From Floccularia luteovirens (lineage: Eukaryota > Basidiomycota > Agaricomycetes > Agaricales > Squamanitaceae), in the NCBI GenBank assembly GCA_009739215.1, contig VSJF01000007.1, positions 1,612,001-1,676,000 of the forward strand: a stretch of DNA of 64,000 nt. The letters are read 5' to 3'. The translations under genes were made by a program, and so were the position numbers. Below the pieces are notes generated by a model. It had not been told where the DNA came from and did no database searches. It saw nothing but the letters and a program-made list of their open reading frames with translations. Shown one piece after another: positions 58,889 to 64,000 of this stretch (within the stretch, counting starts at the first letter, position 1; every line of letters starts with the position of its first letter).

Positions 58889-60856
58889 CGCTTGGAAATA
58901 CTACGAGTAAGGTAAGTAAAATTAAGTTGGAAAGGCGGATAAACAGTATAAAATGTTTTCATTAGCAATGGTGTCACAGGGTATGCCACGAAATTATGGT
59001 TGTACATCACATGTTCCACAAATGGTGAAGGTATGACTTGTAGTCCCCAGTTGGACAAGATCAATCAAGAATGACGTGCGAAAAAGCTGGAGAATCCAGA
59101 AAAGAGTCAGTGGTTGGTTTCAGTTCACCCTAAGAATAAAAGATTTTGGAACTTACTCCAGCGATGGTAAAGGATATGACCTGCCAACACCCCTTACAGC
59201 GAATTAGATGGTTGGAGTGGGTGTTCTTTGTCCAGATGAGGAAATACATCCGACTTTGGCCAGAACGCCAACAACGGGCGAACCGGCAAGCAGGATAGAT
59301 ACAACGTCAATGCCAACACGCTCCTGTGAAAAACCCTATGCAACCGCCGGCTATGGCCCAGAGGTGGGTGGGAATGGTATAGTCTGATAGACCATGTTTT
59401 CAACGTCACACTTGCACCTTGCGACATTGATGGCTAAAAATAACACACCACTATTGGGACAGGGTTTTCATTGTCCTAACAAGTGAGTGGTTCTTCGGCT
59501 TATCGATGCAGAAGAAGAGTCGCCATTCTTTCGTAAGTAACATAGTACAGGAAAAGTGCATGGCACGCTTGTTTAATGATCTTCGGTGCATCTTTGAGTT
59601 TCGGTGACAGTTTTACATGCTATTCATTTCGAAATTTCTATTGTTCATAAAATTGATAATTGGCAGAACCTGGAAAGATGTTAAATGCGGTATGGTCGGA
59701 TATAGGAGAAACAAAGATGGCCAGACCTCAACAAAGTTTTGCCATTCCACGTATCGCCAGATGAATGGTGCCCGGTTCCGTTCTGGTCCCTTTCTGTAAC
59801 TGCCCTGAAAGGTTGGTTATCAGAGGACATACATCTTCATTTATCTGAGTGATGTACGGAAATAGGATGGCTGTCAAAGGCGATGGTTCGTGTGAGAACA
59901 AGATATGGATTACAATGTGCTCTTTACTTCCTTTTGCAATAGGGAAAATGATACCGACAGACAGACAAGAAGCTGAAACAAGCATGATAAAATTAACCAC
60001 CTTCCATGGCCTATTCTTAGGTGATTCAAGTGCCGCTTGAAATAATGGTGTTCTCCTTTAATCTAAGCGCGGCATCTCACAAGACCCCACAAAAGCGTAG
60101 AGCCATTCGGAACCAGATTCACCCCAGGAACTACCCCACTGATCGGAGTATGGTCACCGTATACACGGCATGATGACACTACCCGACCATCCGCAAGAAG
60201 CCAGTTGCATGGTTTGGGTAGTGACACCTGGTCCCTGGCCACAGAGAAAGATAGCGGAGAATTCGTTGATTGGTTGGGTCTGGATCGAAAGCAAGTTTGA
60301 GATCACAATTTTGCATAGCCATTTGCAAGTTGGTATAATACCAGAGAACCATTCCGCAGGCTCCATACTCGCGTTTGGGTCGCTTCTTCGAATCCACCTT
60401 CGTGCAGACGGGGTTTATTCCTGACAAAAGAGATGATTTATGGAAGCAGCTCTGACGAGTACTTACCGGATTTCAATTAAGATCATGGTGTATGGTTAAT
60501 GAATACAGCGGTCAGGTCCTATGATAATCTCCATAGGACACGGGTCGATCGCAGATATTGAGCTGCGTACAGTCACATGAGTTGTTGCTCCAAAATAATA
60601 TTCTATATGGCTTTGTTTTCGAGGTTGATCAATCTTTGCATTGCGGGGGATCCACGTCACGACAATGGGTTTATTACTAGTGAATATTAGACCCGATGGA
60701 AAATGTCATAGCCAAAGCGTCAGCACGGACAAAAACGCACAACTAGAGATAACACATTCCCATGTGAGTTGGCAGGGTACCTTGTTACCGGCACATAATG
60801 ATGCAGACTTAGATTAATGGAGGTCATAAGCCACGATTTCTATGGTTAGAAAAATG
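58889..60856. other. gene-poor stretch
   Basis: Short frames on both strands (for example 59728-60000 - and 60154-60427 -) with no family and no consistent splicing. The minus strand at 60180-60420 has protein-like words (TRVWSLRNGSLVLYQLANGY) broken by stops, possibly a decayed gene. Confidence 0.35.
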
Positions 60857-61604
60857 TCAAGTGGGTAAGACACCAATGCGTTTTCCTTGCTCAAGGATCC
60901 TGATCGTCTGACCAACTTCAACAAACCAACTAACTCCTTTCTGGTACGGTCCCCAGCCCTTCGAGATTGGATATTTTCCAGGGAAGGATAAAGCCATATG
61001 TAAATGAAGGTGATTTACTGTATTAAAGGGTGGGATGTGAAACCCCATTCTTAGACCTGCCGCTTTAATGGAAGTGAACCAAAATTTAGGAAGCAACTCA
61101 CCTTCGCATGTGCATGGGTGTTTCGTAATGATCCAATATTTTATGACCTGCCGCTTCCATGGAACGTACTGTTATACATTATAGTTTCACGTTGTGTGAT
61201 TTCATAACGAGGGATATTCATGTACTCAAGTCAACATCCGGATGTCCGAGCGATCTTACGCTTTCTATTGCGCATCACAGGTGGAGCCTTAGTCTAAAAT
61301 ACAAGAGGAAGTTGAGTGAAGACATACTGATGTGAATTTTTGGAATGATGAGGACATGATGTTGTGCGGCAGGCTTGTGGTCTTTGAATGCTATCAGGCC
61401 TTCACCCTTCAGATTGAGTTCAGTCACTAAGAAATCTGGGAACAGATCGACCACACGAGTACGAACCTCCCAAATGACATCGAATCCGTTGGCTGCATCA
61501 ACATGACAGAAAATGCAAGATTCTAGAAGTGTGCGTGTATCATAATCGTTCGGAGGAGGTTTCACATTCCAGCATGATAGGAGGTTCGAAAAGAACTGCA
61601 ACAT
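60857..61604 (-). CDS. HIT-domain protein (HINT3/aprataxin-like)
   Basis: A histidine-triad nucleotide hydrolase. Exon 1 (61328-61604) encodes MLQFFSNLLSCWNVKPP, ESCIFCHVDAANGFDVIWE, then GLIAFKDHKPAAQHHVLIIP. A 60-nt stretch between these two may be an in-frame intron (GT...AAG). Later exons give SVRSLGHPDVDL, MEAAGHKILDHYETPMHMR, and the last one has FHIPPFNTVNHLHLHMALSF with the HxHxH triad, then KGWGPYQKGVSWFVEVGQT. HIT proteins hydrolyse nucleotide phosphoramidates or adenylates; the exact substrate is unknown. It looks intact. Confidence 0.85.
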
Positions 61605-61888
61605 GCAAAGGCTTGATTTATGTTTTCCCCTTCAATCTGATGGGTCCAGCCCAACTCTAGGCGTTGGATGAGTTGTCAAAAGTAGTGGGTGTGCTCGTAG
61701 AGATTATAGTCAAGAGTATCGTTAGTTGGCTATCAGTTGACGACGGAAGCATAACTTGAGGTGGCTGTGGCTGTGCTGTTGACCCTTGCTCGGCGCCGAG
61801 AACATCCAAGTGTTTGATTAGCAGCTTAACTTGAACTCTACAACCAGATATCATTCTATATCTCTCTGTACCTTAGCCGCATTCCGAA
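61605..61888. other. divergent promoter between HIT protein and UBP8
   Basis: A 284-nt spacer between divergent start codons. No gene supported; the 65-codon minus frame here has no domain. Confidence 0.5.
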
Positions 61889-64000
61889 ATGGCTTTATCA
61901 CCTCCTCTATGTGCTCATATAGCTACTGTCTTGGCCAATAATGAAGCGGGCAACCCCATCATAACAAAATATAAATCAGTCATCGCCTGGGGTGTTTATC
62001 GCTTTCAGACTACCAAAAACCCTGCTAAGAGGAGAAAAGTTGGTGTAAATCAAGCCTTCAGTTGTGTTTGTGATGCAAAATTATTGACTTGTAGCTGCTT
62101 TACAATAGATCTCGGTACCTACGTGTGGCACATGCGATTTGGCACTCTCCAGGCCATTTACCTGTCTACACTGCTCCTACGCTGGGTGCTGGCTCGATAA
62201 CCACATTCGAACACACCTTCGCGATGCTGCGCACAGCTTCTGTCCGTATCTCCACCTGACCTTGTGTCAACTTTGCTGATAGATGTTCTTCTGAAGGTGC
62301 TGATGTCAAAACGGGTGCTGTATTTTGCTTAGATTGTAACGACTTCATCTATGACGCGAAGATGGATGAGATTTTACTCTCCACCGTGGTGATGGCAGAG
62401 GAGAAGCAGACATCGTTCCAAGGTCATTGTTGCCGTGCATCAACTTGTCTTCATTCTCACGTTTAGCTCCAGTTGCAAAAAAGCTGAGGGAAGCTTACAA
62501 ACCGTGGACTCCTAATGCTAAAGAGCTAGCCGCTCTTGAGGGGTCCGTAGCTATCCCGTGTCAAGGTGGTTCTTTTGCCGGCTCAAGAAAGTGGGAGGAA
62601 CTCATGCCTATGAATTGTATTTGTCAGGTCGAAGAGGGCTCCTGAATCTAGGCCAGACATGTTTCCTAAACGTCGTGTTGCAATGCTTCGCACACAATCC
62701 CCTTTTGCGGAACTACTTTTTGGGAGACAAACACAACTCAAAACAATGCAGTAAAACGGAACACTGTACCTGCTGCGAGATGGACAAATTATTTACTGAA
62801 GTTGGTATTCAAGGTTCATCTCAGAGCCGTTATCTGACCTTCTTGTAATAAAGATATATTCGGAAGATACGACTCCTTTTGGACCAGTCACATTTTTGGC
62901 AACGACCTGGAGAGCCTCTGCCGAACTATCTGGATACGCACAACAAGATGCACATGAGTTCTTTATGGCAGCTCTAAATCAAATACATTCCACGTCTCGT
63001 GGTTCAACAAATGTATCGTGTAATTGTATAATTCATTCTACTTTCGCAGGTCAATTACAAAGTGATGTCAAGTGTGAACGATGCGGAAGTGTTACCAGAA
63101 CTGTCGATCCGATGCTTGACATAAGCCTGGAGCTAAAGGGGAAAGGGGGAGAAGTGGTTTCTGGTGAGAATACACTAGCAGCTTGTCTTCGCCGGCATGT
63201 TTTTTCCTGTTTCTATTAACTTTACCTACATGTGACAATTTTTAAATAGATTTACGCAACCTGAGAAGCTAGGTCCCAAAGAATATAGCTGTGTTAAATG
63301 TGGCAAGTCTTCCCATGTGCGGTGGCTAACAACTAATTGTTGGCTTGGAGTTAATAATTGTCTTCAGGAATCAAGTAAAAGACTCAGTATAAAAAAGTTG
63401 CCACCTGTTTTGAGTTTCCAATTCAAGGTGTGCACTTTTTTTAAATCACTCATCTCTTTCAGTCATGGAATTTTGTTGTTTCCATTTTGGTAGCGCTTTG
63501 AGCAGAAGACTTCTGATAAAGCTTCGGCCCGAAAAATCGATGCACCTATCAGATTTCCAGCATGTTTGAACATGGCTCCATATACCTCGCTTGTGATGGG
63601 GGAAATTGAAAAAGACCACAATGGGCTAAATTCATCGTACGTCCCCAAGTCGGGGATCTGGGTAGATGCTCTTTGTGCTCTAACTTGATAAATCTAGGTA
63701 TCCCGGACCTGAAGCAATGTACGATTACGAGTTGTTTGCAGTAATTAACCACGAGGGCCAAATGAATAACGGGCATTACACAAACTACGCACGATTTCAG
63801 GATGAGGTAAATTTGTATCTTGTATACTCACATGACTCCGACCCGCTGACCAGTCAAATCCGCAGTGGTACCGATTTGATGATGATAAGTGAGCCGGCAC
63901 CGATCCACCCCAGTGTGAGGTTTCTTTTTTTAACTATATTTCGGCAACAGGGTGGCTGCGTCCAGTTTGGGTGCATGTCTAGAATCCAGTGCAACTGCGT
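61889..64000 (+). CDS. UBP8: SAGA-type ubiquitin hydrolase Ubp8 (3' end outside window)
   Basis: Multi-exon. Exon 1 (MALSPPLCAHIATVLANNE through NPAKRRK) joins a zinc-finger UBP domain: CGTCDLALSRPFTCLHCSYA, GCWLDNHIRTHLRDAAHSFC, GAVFCLDCNDFIYD. After a linker (REAYKPWTPNAKELAALEG) comes the USP domain: Cys box GLLNLGQTCFLNVVLQCFAH, WRASAELSGYAQQDAHEFFM, zinc-ribbon cysteines in VKCERCGSVT and YSCVKCGKSS, KLPPVLSFQFKRFEQ, and the His box GHYTNYARFQDE followed by WYRFDDDK. Zinc-finger-plus-USP order matches Ubp8/USP22, which removes ubiquitin from histone H2B within SAGA. The last visible exon (VAASSLGACLESSA) runs off the window, so the C-terminal end is missing. Confidence 0.88.

Noticed and set aside
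1..64000. tRNA, rRNA, CRISPR arrays, intact transposons
   Set aside because: No tRNA B-box with a pairing acceptor stem, no rRNA-like stretch, no regularly spaced repeats, and no reverse transcriptase, integrase or transposase motif was found by eye.

Overview
The window is nuclear DNA of a filamentous basidiomycete, most likely an Agaricomycete. Genes lie on both strands and are cut by many 45-70 nt GT-AG introns. The recognisable proteins are typical of mushroom-forming fungi: a secreted bicupin oxalate decarboxylase, a wax-synthase-type MBOAT, Gup1-like MBOATs, enoyl reductase Tsc13, Pop5, CK2 beta and Ubp8. I saw no tRNA, rRNA, CRISPR array or intact transposon. Gene models were built by hand from conserved protein motifs and splice signals. 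Where exon lengths sum to a multiple of three I treat the model as well supported.

Layout. 0-3 kb: a C2H2 zinc-finger protein and an orphan protein. 3.5-6.1 kb: a tandem triplet of tiny secreted peptide genes (43-46 aa), each with a TATA box, two 5'UTR introns and a 17-nt untranslated exon; this is the most novel item. 6.7-10.8 kb: a DUF4139/DUF4140 protein with an FG-rich insert, and convergent TSC13. 11.7-16 kb: a homogentisate 1,2-dioxygenase pseudogene, an extended SDR with a one-base frameshift, and a decayed copy of that SDR. 16.7-23.6 kb: an orphan protein, a wax synthase, a micro-ORF, POP5, and a biotin-type alpha-oxoamine synthase. 24-26.5 kb: a divergent GUP1 paralog. 27.5-31.4 kb: a protein with a long Arg/Asp/Glu-rich tract and a multi-pass membrane protein.

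31.7-38.4 kb: three tandem intact Gre2/DFR-like reductase genes (nine exons, one of only 9 nt). Shards of the Arg/Asp-rich gene and of a membrane-protein gene lie between them, so a composite block was duplicated and only the reductase was kept. 38.9-47.2 kb: a leucine-rich protein and two paralogous multi-pass membrane proteins (41.0-42.1 and 46.2-47.2 kb), with two copies of a 20-bp-arm hairpin between them. 48.2-50.5 kb: a second GUP1 paralog, conserved but frameshifted just after its catalytic His. 50.8-51.8 kb: CK2 beta. 51.8-56.4 kb: a gene-poor stretch. 56.4-58.8 kb: a 20-exon oxalate decarboxylase. 60.9-61.6 kb: a HIT-domain protein. 61.9 kb to the end: SAGA deubiquitinase Ubp8, cut by the window edge.

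Overall the window mixes conserved single-copy housekeeping genes with fast-evolving tandem families and their wreckage: two clear pseudogenes, two single-base frameshifts in otherwise conserved genes, and gene fragments. I see no single pathway cluster.
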